Assembly (NCBI RefSeq): GCF_002270415.1
Contig: NZ_NNRI01000013.1
Location: forward strand, 609,614 to 673,613
From: Mesorhizobium sophorae
GTDB lineage: Bacteria > Pseudomonadota > Alphaproteobacteria > Rhizobiales > Rhizobiaceae
Reading direction: 5' to 3'
Length of the DNA stretch: 64,000 nt
Shown here: positions 8,457 through 16,163 of the stretch, piece after piece
Layout: every line of letters starts with the position of its first letter
How positions within the stretch are numbered: the stretch's first letter is position 1
Notes under the pieces: generated by a model
Databases searched by the model: none
What the model was told of the DNA's origin: nothing
What the model saw: the letters and a program-made list of their open reading frames with translations, nothing else
Position numbers and translations under genes: made by a program

Positions 8457-8903
8457 ATGATCAACGACGTCTATAATGCGAAAATTCTCGGTTTTGCCGG
8501 AAACATCGCCCGCATCGGCCGCCTCGACCATCCTGACGCGACCGCAAAGGCGCATTCCAAATTGTGCGGCTCGACCGTCACCGTCGACCTCACGATGGAG
8601 GACGGCGTCGTCACCGACTTCGCCCACGACGTGAAGGCCTGCGCGCTCGGCCAGGCGTCATCCTCGATCATGGCGCAGCATGTCGTCGGCGCGAGTGCCG
8701 AGGAATTGCGCGCGGTGCGCGACACTATGCTGAAGATGCTGAAGGAAAATGGCGCCCCGCCTGACGGCCGCTTCGCGGACCTGAAATATCTGGAACCGGT
8801 GCGCGACTACAAGGCGCGGCATGCCTCGACCATGCTGACCTTCGACGCCGTGGTCGACGCGATCGGCCAGATCGAGAAGAAGCGCGCCGAAGAAGCGGCC
8901 TAG
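8457..8903 (+). CDS. NifU-like/IscU-type iron-sulfur cluster scaffold
   Basis: 148 residues from ATG 8457, matching the NifU N-terminal (IscU) fold. Two cluster-ligand Cys positions are present, C37 in SKLCGSTVTV and C62 in DVKACALGQASSSI. The position of the third IscU Cys is occupied by RHASTMLTF, so no third Cys is available. This appears to be a feature of a rhizobial subgroup rather than a mutation, but it argues against a canonical IscU mechanism. The stop codon shares a CTAG with the stop of the convergent LysR gene. Confidence 0.88.
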   Translation: MINDVYNAKILGFAGNIARIGRLDHPDATAKAHSKLCGSTVTVDLTMEDGVVTDFAHDVKACALGQASSSIMAQHVVGASAEELRAVRDTMLKMLKENGAPPDGRFADLKYLEPVRDYKARHASTMLTFDAVVDAIGQIEKKRAEEAA

Positions 8904-9811
8904 ACTTCGCTATCCTCGGTCCCGCGAAGCTCTTCGACAAGCCAGTCCGCAAAAATCTCCGCCTGTCGGCTCAGGCGCTGGAAATCAGGCGCGACAAGCC
9001 AATACGCACCATAAGGTATTTCCATCTCAAATGGACGAACCAAGAGCCCGGCCCGAAGGTCTGCGCCGTTCAGGATGCGGTCGCCCAAAGCGACGCCGTG
9101 CCCGAGTTTCGCGGCCTGCATGGCAAGCGCTGCGTCGGTATAAAGTGGTCCTCTCTGCTGGGCGAGATCTGGAAGGCCCAGTGCCTGAAACCATGTCGCC
9201 CAGCCATCGCGATTGTAGTCATGGAGCAAGGTATAGTGCCGCAGGTCGGCCGGCGATGTCAGAGGCACGCCCGACGAGAGCAACTCCTGTGCAAGGACCG
9301 GGGTAACCAGAACGTCGACCAGATGCCGCGCTTGAGTGCGCGGCCAAGACCGGGCATTCGCTCCGTATCGAATCGCGATTTCTGCTTCGTGTCCGCGAAA
9401 CTCTATGAGCCGAGAGTCCGCGTCGACTGAAATGTCGATCTCGGGGTGGCGCTGCTGAAACGAATTCAGTCGCTGTATCAGAAATTCGCCAGCAAAGGAC
9501 GGTTCGACGCTGACCCGCAAAGGGCTCTGGGCCGGCTTGCTCAGAACCTGTGATAGCTGGCGATCGATGTCGTCAAAGCTGGTGGTTAACTGAGTCAGGA
9601 GAGTTCGCCCTGTTTCCGTCAGTTCAACCCTGCGATGAAGCCGCTCGAACAACGGCCTGCCGATCAGCACCTCTAGTTCTCTTATTTGCCGGCTGATCGC
9701 CGCCTGCGAGACGAAAAGCTCCTCGGCGGCCTTGCTGAAGCTCAGATGCCGGCCCGCCGCCTCGAAGCTCCTCAGTGCCGTCAGCGGCAGGCGTCCGCGC
9801 TTCATTCGCAT
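8900..9811 (-). CDS. LysR-family transcriptional regulator, GcvA-like
   Basis: 303 residues. The N-terminal winged helix-turn-helix (about residues 8-66) has PLTALRSFEAAGRHLSFSKAA and VSQAAISRQI; a LysR substrate-binding domain follows (about 92-295). The sequence is closest to the GcvA subgroup, which often controls amino acid, beta-lactamase or efflux genes. LysR regulators usually sit next to a divergent target; the only divergent candidates are the small ORF at 9898 and yidD. The gene separates the NifU-like gene from yidD, which are often close neighbours in rhizobia, so it may be a local insertion. Confidence 0.92.
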   Translation of the reverse strand: MRMKRGRLPLTALRSFEAAGRHLSFSKAAEELFVSQAAISRQIRELEVLIGRPLFERLHRRVELTETGRTLLTQLTTSFDDIDRQLSQVLSKPAQSPLRVSVEPSFAGEFLIQRLNSFQQRHPEIDISVDADSRLIEFRGHEAEIAIRYGANARSWPRTQARHLVDVLVTPVLAQELLSSGVPLTSPADLRHYTLLHDYNRDGWATWFQALGLPDLAQQRGPLYTDAALAMQAAKLGHGVALGDRILNGADLRAGLLVRPFEMEIPYGAYWLVAPDFQRLSRQAEIFADWLVEELRGTEDSEV

Positions 9812-9897
9812 AACCTCAGATTATCCGAAGTGGAAATTATACTCGTTTGAAGGCGAGGGCCAGCGGCGGTCTAATCCGCGTCAAAGGAGACACGGTC

Positions 9898-10056
9898 ATG
9901 ATCCAGATACTGAGCATCTTCGGCGATGTCATGCGGATCGTAACGTTCCAATGGCGTGACGGCAGACCGCATGCAAAGCGCCGCGAAGAGCCGGTCAGTC
10001 CTGATCGGTGGGCGCCTTCGGCCGGCCGGCAGCCGTTTCGCCGTTTCCGACCCTGA
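9898..10056 (+). CDS. Possible small protein divergent from the LysR gene
   Basis: A 52-codon ORF, ATG 9898, with a good AAAGGAG 9 bases ahead. The product starts MIQILSIFGDVMRIVTF and then becomes Arg/Pro-rich and low in complexity, so only the beginning looks protein-like. It is divergent from the LysR regulator with 86 bases between starts, the place where a LysR target is expected. I do not recognise the family. It may be a real small gene, or a remnant whose true frame was lost. Confidence 0.35.
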   Translation: MIQILSIFGDVMRIVTFQWRDGRPHAKRREEPVSPDRWAPSAGRQPFRRFRP

Positions 10057-10134
10057 TGGCATGGCGAGTGGGCAGAAGGGATTGCGTTCTCCAGCCGAAG
10101 CCCACATCTATCGCGTGGGAGACGCGATTGTATC

Positions 10135-10203
10135 GAGCATGGTCCCTGGACAAACGGTTTCCGTTTGTCAGAGGAAACCGGTTCCACTTTCGGGATCATG
10201 CTC
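10135..10203. repeat. Interspersed palindromic element, family B, copy 1
   Basis: Outer arms are GAGCATGGTCCC (10135-10146) and the inverted GGGATCATGCTC (10192-10203). Inside is a perfect 9-bp hairpin GACAAACGG/CCGTTTGTC (10149-10157 with 10161-10169), plus an AAACCGGTTCCACTTTCGGG segment typical of a widespread rhizobial intergenic repeat. It ends 16 bases before the yidD start codon, so it lies in the yidD leader. Confidence 0.8.
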
Positions 10204-10219
10204 TGGAGCGGAGACTGCG

Positions 10220-10588
10220 GTGGGTCACCAGCACGGGCATATCGCCGGACCGCCAAAGCGCGGCCGCAACTGGCCCGGCCCGTGGCGCAAGACGCCCGGC
10301 CGGCTCCTGGGAACGTCGCTCGTGCGCCTGTACCAGCTGACGCTGTCGGGCTTCGTCGGCAATTCCTGCCGGCACCTGCCGACCTGTTCCGAATATGCGC
10401 ATGAGGCGATCGCCCGCCATGGTCTGTGGGCCGGCGGCTGGATGGGATTTTTCCGGGTGCTGCGCTGTGGGCCCTTCGGGACGCATGGCATCGACCTTGT
10501 GCCGGAGGTGCTGGCGGATCGCTACGTCTGGTTCACGCCGTGGCGGTATTGGCGGATCGGCAATAAGCGCGGCCAGGCGCAGGGCTGA
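10220..10588 (+). CDS. yidD: Membrane protein insertion efficiency factor YidD
   Basis: 122 residues if started at GTG 10220 (VGHQHGH...). The core IYQLTLSGFVG-type segment, the Cys motif NSCRHLPTCSEYAHEAIARHG and the RVLRCGPFGTHGIDLVPE block define YidD, a small amphipathic inner-membrane-associated protein that helps YidC insert membrane proteins. The frame is open to 9956, but those codons cover a palindromic repeat and give no recognisable protein. GTG 10220 has GGAG-like sequence upstream and matches the usual GHQHGH N-terminus of relatives. It is not next to rnpA/yidC here, as is usual in rhizobia. Confidence 0.9.
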   Translation: MGHQHGHIAGPPKRGRNWPGPWRKTPGRLLGTSLVRLYQLTLSGFVGNSCRHLPTCSEYAHEAIARHGLWAGGWMGFFRVLRCGPFGTHGIDLVPEVLADRYVWFTPWRYWRIGNKRGQAQG

Positions 10589-10721
10589 TGGAGCTGCCGA
10601 GGTTTCTGTTTACGATCCGGTAGGGTTAACGCGAAGCTGCACAAACACTGCGCATTTGAGACAAAATCGAGACAAGAGACCTCGCTAAGCCGCTCTCGGA
10701 CCCCCTTCTGGAGAGCATCAA

Positions 10722-10940
10722 ATGCGTAATATCGACCGTCTTCCCTTCATCTTTGCCGCGATCCTGTTCCTGCTCGCCTGGCTGCTGGGATTTCCGTTGC
10801 GCGCGCAATCGGCGCCGCTTGGGGATGTGCAGTGTACGCTGATCCTCGACGCCGCGAGCGGCAAGACGCTTCACCAGGATGGTGTGTGCGACCAGAGGTT
10901 CAGCCCGGCTTCGGCGTTCAGGGGGCCGCTGTCGCCGATC
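10722..10940 (+). pseudogene. 5' remnant of a class D (OXA-type) beta-lactamase gene
   Basis: The ORF starts at ATG 10722 behind CTGGAGAG, encodes a signal peptide (about residues 1-31, ending at PLRAQSA) and continues as CTLILDAASGKTLHQDG and CDQRFSPASAF. This is the start of a class D serine beta-lactamase up to the active-site S-x-x-K region. The expected STFK tetrad reads SAFR, and recognisable homology ends within a few codons; the frame stops at 10955. The whole catalytic domain is missing. The 3' end runs into the convergent methyltransferase gene, whose last codons overlap it. A deletion or recombination at about 10915-10945 is the simplest explanation. Confidence 0.75.
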
Positions 10941-11766
10941 GACGCGCGCGGATGATGTGGCCGCCGGAGTTGGTTGGCGCTCGCCTTGGTGCCCTGGAAA
11001 AACGAGCGGCGATATCGCCGCTTTCGAGATCTTCGATTTCATCGAACCCAAGGTCGAAGAGTGACTTCGTCAGTTCGCCAGGGACGAAAAAGCTGATCCA
11101 CGGCTCGCCGACAGAAGCGACGCGTGCCGCGTAGAAAGCCAGGGCGGCCTGTCCGGCCGCATCGCGATTCTCATACGGTTCGCTGTAGTCGAACACCACC
11201 TCCGAACCCGGGGTGGTGGCGATGTAGGACAGCGTGCTGAAGATCGCGCCTTTCGTCAGGTATGGCACGACCCCCAGCCAAATGAAGAAGCTTGGCTCGG
11301 TCGACTTCAAGCCGGCGAATGCCAGTTCCTTGGATAGACGCTGCCGCTCGAAATTGACCGGCACGAATGTGGTGGTGGGCGGTTCGGCAAGACCGGCATC
11401 GGCGATGCACCTGCGTTTCCAGGCTTGGGTTGCCGGATGATCGACCTCGAACACCAAGAGATCCGGGTACGGATTGCGCAGCGAAAACGTGTCGAGGCCG
11501 GCACCGAGCACGACGAGCTGGCGGATGCCACGACGCACCGCCGCCGCCAGCCAATCCTCGGCTATGCGGGCGCGCGCCGCCACGAACAGGCGCATACGCT
11601 GGCTGTGGGCATCCTCTTGCGCACGCTGTTGCTCGACGGGAGCACCTTCACCGAGAATCGCAATCGCGTATGGGTCGCGAAACAGCGCCGCCTCGGGTGA
11701 AATCTGATGGAGAGCCCTCAAACGCGCTACGCGCAGGGCGGTTCGGCTGGGGGATGCGTCTTCCAT
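10918..11766 (-). CDS. SAM-dependent methyltransferase, TIGR00027/LCMT-like
   Basis: 282 residues from ATG 11766. Features of the TIGR00027 class I methyltransferase family: RDPYAIAILGE near the N-terminus, the SAM-binding VVLGAGLDTFSLRNPYPDLLVFEVDHPATQAWKR region (written here as one conserved block), and FIWLGVVPYLTKGAI in the middle. The substrate is unknown; relatives include protein carboxyl methyltransferases and mycobacterial PPM-type enzymes. The last seven codons (RSATAAP) lie in DNA that on the other strand belongs to the broken beta-lactamase gene, so the natural C-terminus was probably near HIIRAR. The frame is open far upstream, antisense to thrS, but that part is not protein-like. 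Confidence 0.85.
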   Translation of the reverse strand: MEDASPSRTALRVARLRALHQISPEAALFRDPYAIAILGEGAPVEQQRAQEDAHSQRMRLFVAARARIAEDWLAAAVRRGIRQLVVLGAGLDTFSLRNPYPDLLVFEVDHPATQAWKRRCIADAGLAEPPTTTFVPVNFERQRLSKELAFAGLKSTEPSFFIWLGVVPYLTKGAIFSTLSYIATTPGSEVVFDYSEPYENRDAAGQAALAFYAARVASVGEPWISFFVPGELTKSLFDLGFDEIEDLESGDIAARFSRAPRRAPTNSGGHIIRARRSATAAP

Positions 11767-11930
11767 GTCGGGGATTCCAAGCCATGCCGGCGATATTCGC
11801 AAGCCTTGACGACCGACCCGCGACATCTCTGCCGACGTTTCCTGACGGCCAGGCCAATCAGCGCTCTTTACCTGGCGCGGCGCTGCCTCTAAAACCCGCC
11901 CGCCGCCGGACGCATCCGGCTTTACCCCCA

Positions 11931-11971
11931 TGCATGTCGCCCAAAGCGTGGCACACTCTGAACGACATGCA
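11931..11971. repeat. Interspersed palindromic element, family A, copy 2 (degenerate, inverted)
   Basis: Outer arms TGCATGTCG (11931-11939) and CGACATGCA (11963-11971) are intact. The interior CCCAAAGCGTGGCACACTC matches the reverse orientation of the copy at 2374 with several substitutions, and the inner stem is broken. It lies in the 249-base divergent gap between the methyltransferase gene and thrS, 45 bases before the thrS start. Confidence 0.7.
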
Positions 11972-12015
11972 GTTGACCACCCGCGCTCGTTTGCGGGACT
12001 GGATAGGAGAACTCC

Positions 12016-13992
12016 ATGCTGAATTCCGTTTCCCTGACATTTCCCGATGGCTCCGTCCGCGAATACGACGCGGCGATGACCGGTGCCGGGCTTGCCGAAT
12101 CGATCTCGAAATCGCTGGCCAAGAAGGCGGTCGCCTACAGTATCGACGGCGTCGTGCGCGACCTCAGTGATCCGCTGGGCAAGTCCGGCAAAGTCGAGAT
12201 CGTCACCCGCGACGATCCGCGCGCCCTGGAGCTCATTCGTCACGACACCGCACATGTGCTGGCGGAAGCCGTGCAGGAATTGTGGCCGGGGACGCAGGTG
12301 ACCATCGGCCCGGTGATCGAGAACGGCTTCTATTATGATTTCGCCCGCAACGAGCCTTTCACGCCCGACGATTTCCCGGTGATCGAGAAGAAGATGCGCG
12401 AGATCATCGCGCGCAACAAGCCGTTCACCAAGGAAGTCTGGTCGCGCGACAAGGCGAAAAAAGTGTTTGCCGACAAGGGCGAGCGCTACAAGCTGGAACT
12501 GATCGACGCCATTCCCGAGGATCAGGACCTCAAGATCTATGCGCAAGGCGACTGGTTCGACCTCTGCCGTGGGCCGCACATGGCCTCGACCGGGCAGATC
12601 GGCAATGCCTTCAAGCTGATGAAGGTGGCCGGCGCCTATTGGCGCGGCGACAGCAACAATCCGATGCTGACGCGCATCTACGGCACGGCCTGGGCCGACC
12701 AGGCGCAGCTCGAGGCCTACCAGACGATGCTGGAGGAGGCGGAGAAGCGCGACCACCGGAAACTCGGCCGCGAGATGGACCTGTTCCATTTCCAGGAAGA
12801 GGGGCCGGGCGTCGTCTTCTGGCACGCCAAGGGCTGGAAGATGTTCCAGAACCTGGTCAACTACATGCGCCGCCGGCTCGACGAACAGGGCTATCAGGAG
12901 GTCAACGCGCCGCAGGTGCTCGACAAGAGCCTGTGGGAGACCTCTGGCCACTGGGGCTGGTACCGCGACGCCATGTTCAAGGTGACGGTTGCCGGTGACG
13001 ATACCGACGACGACCGCGTCTTCGCACTGAAGCCGATGAACTGTCCGGGCCATGTGCAGATTTTCAAGCATGGGTTGAAGTCTTATCGCGATCTTCCCGT
13101 AAAGCTTGCGGAATTCGGCAATGTGCATCGCTACGAGCCATCCGGCGCGCTGCATGGGCTGATGCGTGTGCGCGGCTTCACCCAGGATGATGCGCATATC
13201 TTCTGCACCGAGGAGCAGCTTGCGTCGGAGTGCCTTCGCATCAACGATTTGATCCTGTCGACCTATGCCGATTTCGGTTTCGACGAGATCAGCGTCAAGC
13301 TGTCGACGCGGCCGGACAAGCGCGTCGGCACCGACGAGGCGTGGGACCACGCCGAGGCGATCATGGGCAGCGTGCTGGAGACGATCAGGACGCGATCCGG
13401 CAACCGGATCAAGACCTCGATCAATCCGGGCGAGGGCGCCTTCTACGGGCCGAAATTCGAGTATGTGCTGAAGGATGCCATCGGCCGCGAATGGCAGTGC
13501 GGCACGACACAAGTTGACTTCAACCTGCCGGAGCGTTTTGGCGCCTTCTATATCGGTTCGGATTCCGACAAGAAGCAACCTGTCATGGTGCATCGCGCCA
13601 TCTGCGGTTCGATGGAGCGGTTTCTCGGCATCCTGATCGAGAACTATTCCGGTCATTTCCCGCTGTGGTTCGCCCCGCTGCAGGTGGTGGTGGCGACGAT
13701 CACGTCGGACGCCGACGATTATGCGACCGAGGTGGTGGCAAAGCTCAAGGCCGCCGGATTGTTGGCGGAAGCGGATTTGCGCAACGAGAAGATCAACTAC
13801 AAGGTCCGCGAACACTCGCTGGCCAAGGTTCCGGTGATCCTCGTCTGCGGCAAGCGCGAGGCGGAGGAGCAGACGGTCAACATGCGCCGGCTGGGCTCGC
13901 GCGACCAGGAATCGCTTGGCCTTGCCCAGGCAATCGCGCAATTGACCGAAGAAGCGGTCACGCCGGACCGCAGGCGCAAGCGCGCTGCCTGA
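12016..13992 (+). CDS. thrS: Threonyl-tRNA synthetase
   Basis: 658 residues, full length for bacterial ThrRS. It charges tRNA-Thr. Domain order: N-terminal TGS domain (about 1-65), the editing domain (about 65-230, starting at HDTAHVLAEAVQ), class II catalytic core (about 240-540) with the zinc-ligand Cys in LKPMNCPGHVQIFKHG and motif 2 RYEPSGALHGLMRVRGFTQDDAH (as one block), then the anticodon-binding domain (about 550-650). ATG 12016 is preceded by ATAGGAG. A terminator hairpin follows 20 bases after the stop. Confidence 0.97.
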   Translation: MLNSVSLTFPDGSVREYDAAMTGAGLAESISKSLAKKAVAYSIDGVVRDLSDPLGKSGKVEIVTRDDPRALELIRHDTAHVLAEAVQELWPGTQVTIGPVIENGFYYDFARNEPFTPDDFPVIEKKMREIIARNKPFTKEVWSRDKAKKVFADKGERYKLELIDAIPEDQDLKIYAQGDWFDLCRGPHMASTGQIGNAFKLMKVAGAYWRGDSNNPMLTRIYGTAWADQAQLEAYQTMLEEAEKRDHRKLGREMDLFHFQEEGPGVVFWHAKGWKMFQNLVNYMRRRLDEQGYQEVNAPQVLDKSLWETSGHWGWYRDAMFKVTVAGDDTDDDRVFALKPMNCPGHVQIFKHGLKSYRDLPVKLAEFGNVHRYEPSGALHGLMRVRGFTQDDAHIFCTEEQLASECLRINDLILSTYADFGFDEISVKLSTRPDKRVGTDEAWDHAEAIMGSVLETIRTRSGNRIKTSINPGEGAFYGPKFEYVLKDAIGREWQCGTTQVDFNLPERFGAFYIGSDSDKKQPVMVHRAICGSMERFLGILIENYSGHFPLWFAPLQVVVATITSDADDYATEVVAKLKAAGLLAEADLRNEKINYKVREHSLAKVPVILVCGKREAEEQTVNMRRLGSRDQESLGLAQAIAQLTEEAVTPDRRRKRAA

Positions 13993-14011
13993 TCTGCATG
14001 GTCCAGACGAC

Positions 14012-14040
14012 ATGGCGGTGGAGCGATCCACCGCCATTTT
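14012..14040 (+). terminator. Intrinsic terminator after thrS
   Basis: Perfect 10-bp stem ATGGCGGTGG (14012-14021) with CCACCGCCAT (14028-14037), loop AGCGAT, followed by TTTT. It lies between the thrS stop and the acyltransferase gene. Confidence 0.8.
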
Positions 14041-14076
14041 CATATCCCTGTCACGCCAACCTTGTAACGAGCCCTT

Positions 14077-15015
14077 ATGCTCAAGCTGAAATTGCGCGAA
14101 CGGTCCTTTCCCGAGCTTTCCTATGCCAATCCGCGCCAGCCGGCGCTGACGCGCTGGTTCATTCATTCGGTCGAGGGCCTGTCGGGTCGCGACCGTTACA
14201 CCGCGCTTTATGATTTCTGGCGTCGCCAGGTCGTGCCGACCGGCGAGCGCGTTTTCAGCCGCATGCTCGACCTGATCGACGTCCGGGTGCGGACAGCGGA
14301 TCAATGGCCGCCGGCGCAATTGCCGGATACACCGCTGGTGATCGTCGCCAACCATCCGTTCGGCATCGGCGACGGCATCGCCGTGCTGTCGCTGGCAGAG
14401 CAGCTGGGGCGGCCGTTCCGGGTGATGATCCACAAGGATCTGCTCAAGATCCGCGAGATGGAGCCTTATTCGCTGCCGATCGACTTTTCCGAGACCAAGG
14501 ACGCGCTGAAGAACAACATGGCCGTGCGCCACGAGGCGGTTCGGCTTTTGAAAGAGGGCGTCACCATCGTGGTGTTTCCGGCCGGTGGCGTCGCCACCGC
14601 GCCCAAGGGCTTTGGCCGGGCACGCGACCTGCCGTGGAAGATGTTTCCGGCCCGTCTCGTCCAGGACGCCAAGGCGTCTGTCATTCCGATGCATTTTTCC
14701 GGGCAGAACGGCCGGCTGTTCCATCTGGTCAGTGGCCCGATGAACATGGCCGAGAGCGATGGCCGCCTGGCGAAATTCGTCGGCAAGGCGTCGCTGACGC
14801 TGCGCACGTCGCTGCTCATCCGCGAATTCGCGCGATTGTCCGGCAAGGCGATCGAGGTCCGCGTCGGTGATGTGCTGAGCTGGAGCGAGCTGGAGCCACT
14901 GCGCGACCGCAAGGCATTGCTCGACCGCCTTTATCGCGGCGTCTTCGACCTGGCGCCAATCGTGGCGCGTCGCCGGCTTCCGTTCCTGCCGGCACGGACC
15001 AAGCTGGCGGCCTGA
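14077..15015 (+). CDS. Lysophospholipid acyltransferase-like protein (PlsC superfamily)
   Basis: 312 residues. The acyltransferase motif I variant NHPFGIGDG (residues about 90-98; the usual form is NHx4D) is followed by a substrate-binding block and by VVFPAGGVATAP, which replaces the usual FPEGTRS. This pattern is seen in the hemolysin-related/OlsA-like branch of 1-acylglycerol-3-phosphate acyltransferases, which transfer acyl chains onto lysophosphatidic acid or lyso-ornithine lipid. No signal peptide is visible; the protein is probably peripheral on the inner membrane. It is transcribed after the thrS terminator and converges on the exported protein gene. Confidence 0.85.
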   Translation: MLKLKLRERSFPELSYANPRQPALTRWFIHSVEGLSGRDRYTALYDFWRRQVVPTGERVFSRMLDLIDVRVRTADQWPPAQLPDTPLVIVANHPFGIGDGIAVLSLAEQLGRPFRVMIHKDLLKIREMEPYSLPIDFSETKDALKNNMAVRHEAVRLLKEGVTIVVFPAGGVATAPKGFGRARDLPWKMFPARLVQDAKASVIPMHFSGQNGRLFHLVSGPMNMAESDGRLAKFVGKASLTLRTSLLIREFARLSGKAIEVRVGDVLSWSELEPLRDRKALLDRLYRGVFDLAPIVARRRLPFLPARTKLAA

Positions 15016-15039
15016 GGTCGGCAAGCCTGCAGCGGAAGG

Positions 15040-16005
15040 TTAATCAGCACCTTCTTCGGGATCAATTGCCGCGGCCTCGGTGGCCAGAACCTCGATTTCC
15101 TGGTTCTGTCCGGCAACTACCGTAAAATCCTTCTGGTAGATGCGGTCGCGGTTCTTGGCAATGATGGTGTAGTCGCCCTCGGCGAGGACCATCGAGGCGA
15201 AGGCGCCGACGGATTCCTTGATCGGATCGCCGGATTCATTGAGCAGCGACCAGGACGTGTCGGCGATCGCCTCGCCACCGGTTTCGCGCACCAGCTTCAT
15301 CGTGATCTCGGCGGCATGATGCTCGACGGTGGCTTCGGTCAGCTTGCCGGCCTCGACCCGGATGTCGGAGCGGATGACCGCGTTGACCGCGCCATAGGTC
15401 GAGACGACATGGTAGGTGCCGGCGTTGAGCCGCACGACACTGTTGGGTTCGACATCGGGTATGATCAGCGCGCGCTCGCCATTCGGCGCAGCGGTGCCTT
15501 CGTAGATCGAGAAGCGCAGGTTCTTCGGTGGAATGCGCACCCCGCCGGACAGAACCGCGTCGAGCTTGAGGCCGCCGGCGTCGAGCACGAGGCTTTCGCG
15601 CTTGGCGTCTTTGCCGACCACGGTGATGCGTTTGGTGGCGCCGGCCCGGCCATAGGAGGCATGAACCAGGTAACTGCCGGGTTCGAGCTGGAAGACAGCG
15701 GTGCCGCCATGCGCGGAGGCGACCATCGGCAATTTGCCGTTGACGGCCTCGGGCTTGAAGACGCGCCAGACGATACCGCGGGTGATGTCGGCGCCCTTGT
15801 CTGTCAACTGGGCGGACAGGGTAATGGCGCCGCCGCTGCCGAGGGCCAGCGACCTCTCGCCTTTCGGCGTCGCGTAGCTCGAAATTCCGGGAAGCTTGAG
15901 ATTGCTAACGCCATCCGCGTTCTGTGCCATGGCGAGCGAAACCGGCGCCATGAACAGCAAGGCGACCAACCAGACCAGGAAAAGACGCAGTGTCCCCTCA
16001 AACAT
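15040..16005 (-). CDS. Exported protein with three repeated beta-sandwich-like modules
   Basis: 321 residues from ATG 16005 (in-frame ATG also at 16041). An N-terminal signal peptide (hydrophobic residues 7-22, likely cut after AMA, residue 27) indicates export. The mature part has three related modules (about residues 50-150, 150-240 and 240-310), each containing a strand pattern like L-x-PGSYLVHASYGRA, LNAGTYHVVSTYGAV or LAEGDYTIIAKNRDR, followed by a V-x-x-G-x-x-x-E strand. This resembles carboxypeptidase-regulatory or Ig-like folds that decorate surface proteins. I do not recognise a named family. It ends in an acidic DPEEGAD tail. Confidence 0.75.
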   Translation of the reverse strand: MFEGTLRLFLVWLVALLFMAPVSLAMAQNADGVSNLKLPGISSYATPKGERSLALGSGGAITLSAQLTDKGADITRGIVWRVFKPEAVNGKLPMVASAHGGTAVFQLEPGSYLVHASYGRAGATKRITVVGKDAKRESLVLDAGGLKLDAVLSGGVRIPPKNLRFSIYEGTAAPNGERALIIPDVEPNSVVRLNAGTYHVVSTYGAVNAVIRSDIRVEAGKLTEATVEHHAAEITMKLVRETGGEAIADTSWSLLNESGDPIKESVGAFASMVLAEGDYTIIAKNRDRIYQKDFTVVAGQNQEIEVLATEAAAIDPEEGAD

Positions 16006-16163
16006 ACCTTGCGTTGAAGCCCATGGCGGTGGCAATTTCAAGGCTTAAGAGTCCAACCGATACGACTCTTCCGTCCGGCGCGCCCCGCGCTATTGCCCGA
16101 GCCGCCCGAATTCCCGATGGTGCGCTCCAGCTCAAAACAGAATGTTTTAGGAGACTTGCGCCC

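Noticed and set aside
11931..12015. Possible leader-type regulator (T-box or attenuator) before thrS
   Set aside because: The inverted repeat is a degenerate member of the family A repeats found elsewhere in the window; T-boxes are not expected in this group and no specifier or T-box core is present.
11767..15024. Very long open frame on the minus strand (1368 codons in total) running antisense to thrS and the acyltransferase gene
   Set aside because: Only the part from ATG 11766 downward looks like protein (the methyltransferase). The rest is His/Arg/Asp-rich and mirrors thrS and the acyltransferase on the other strand, a common effect of high GC content.
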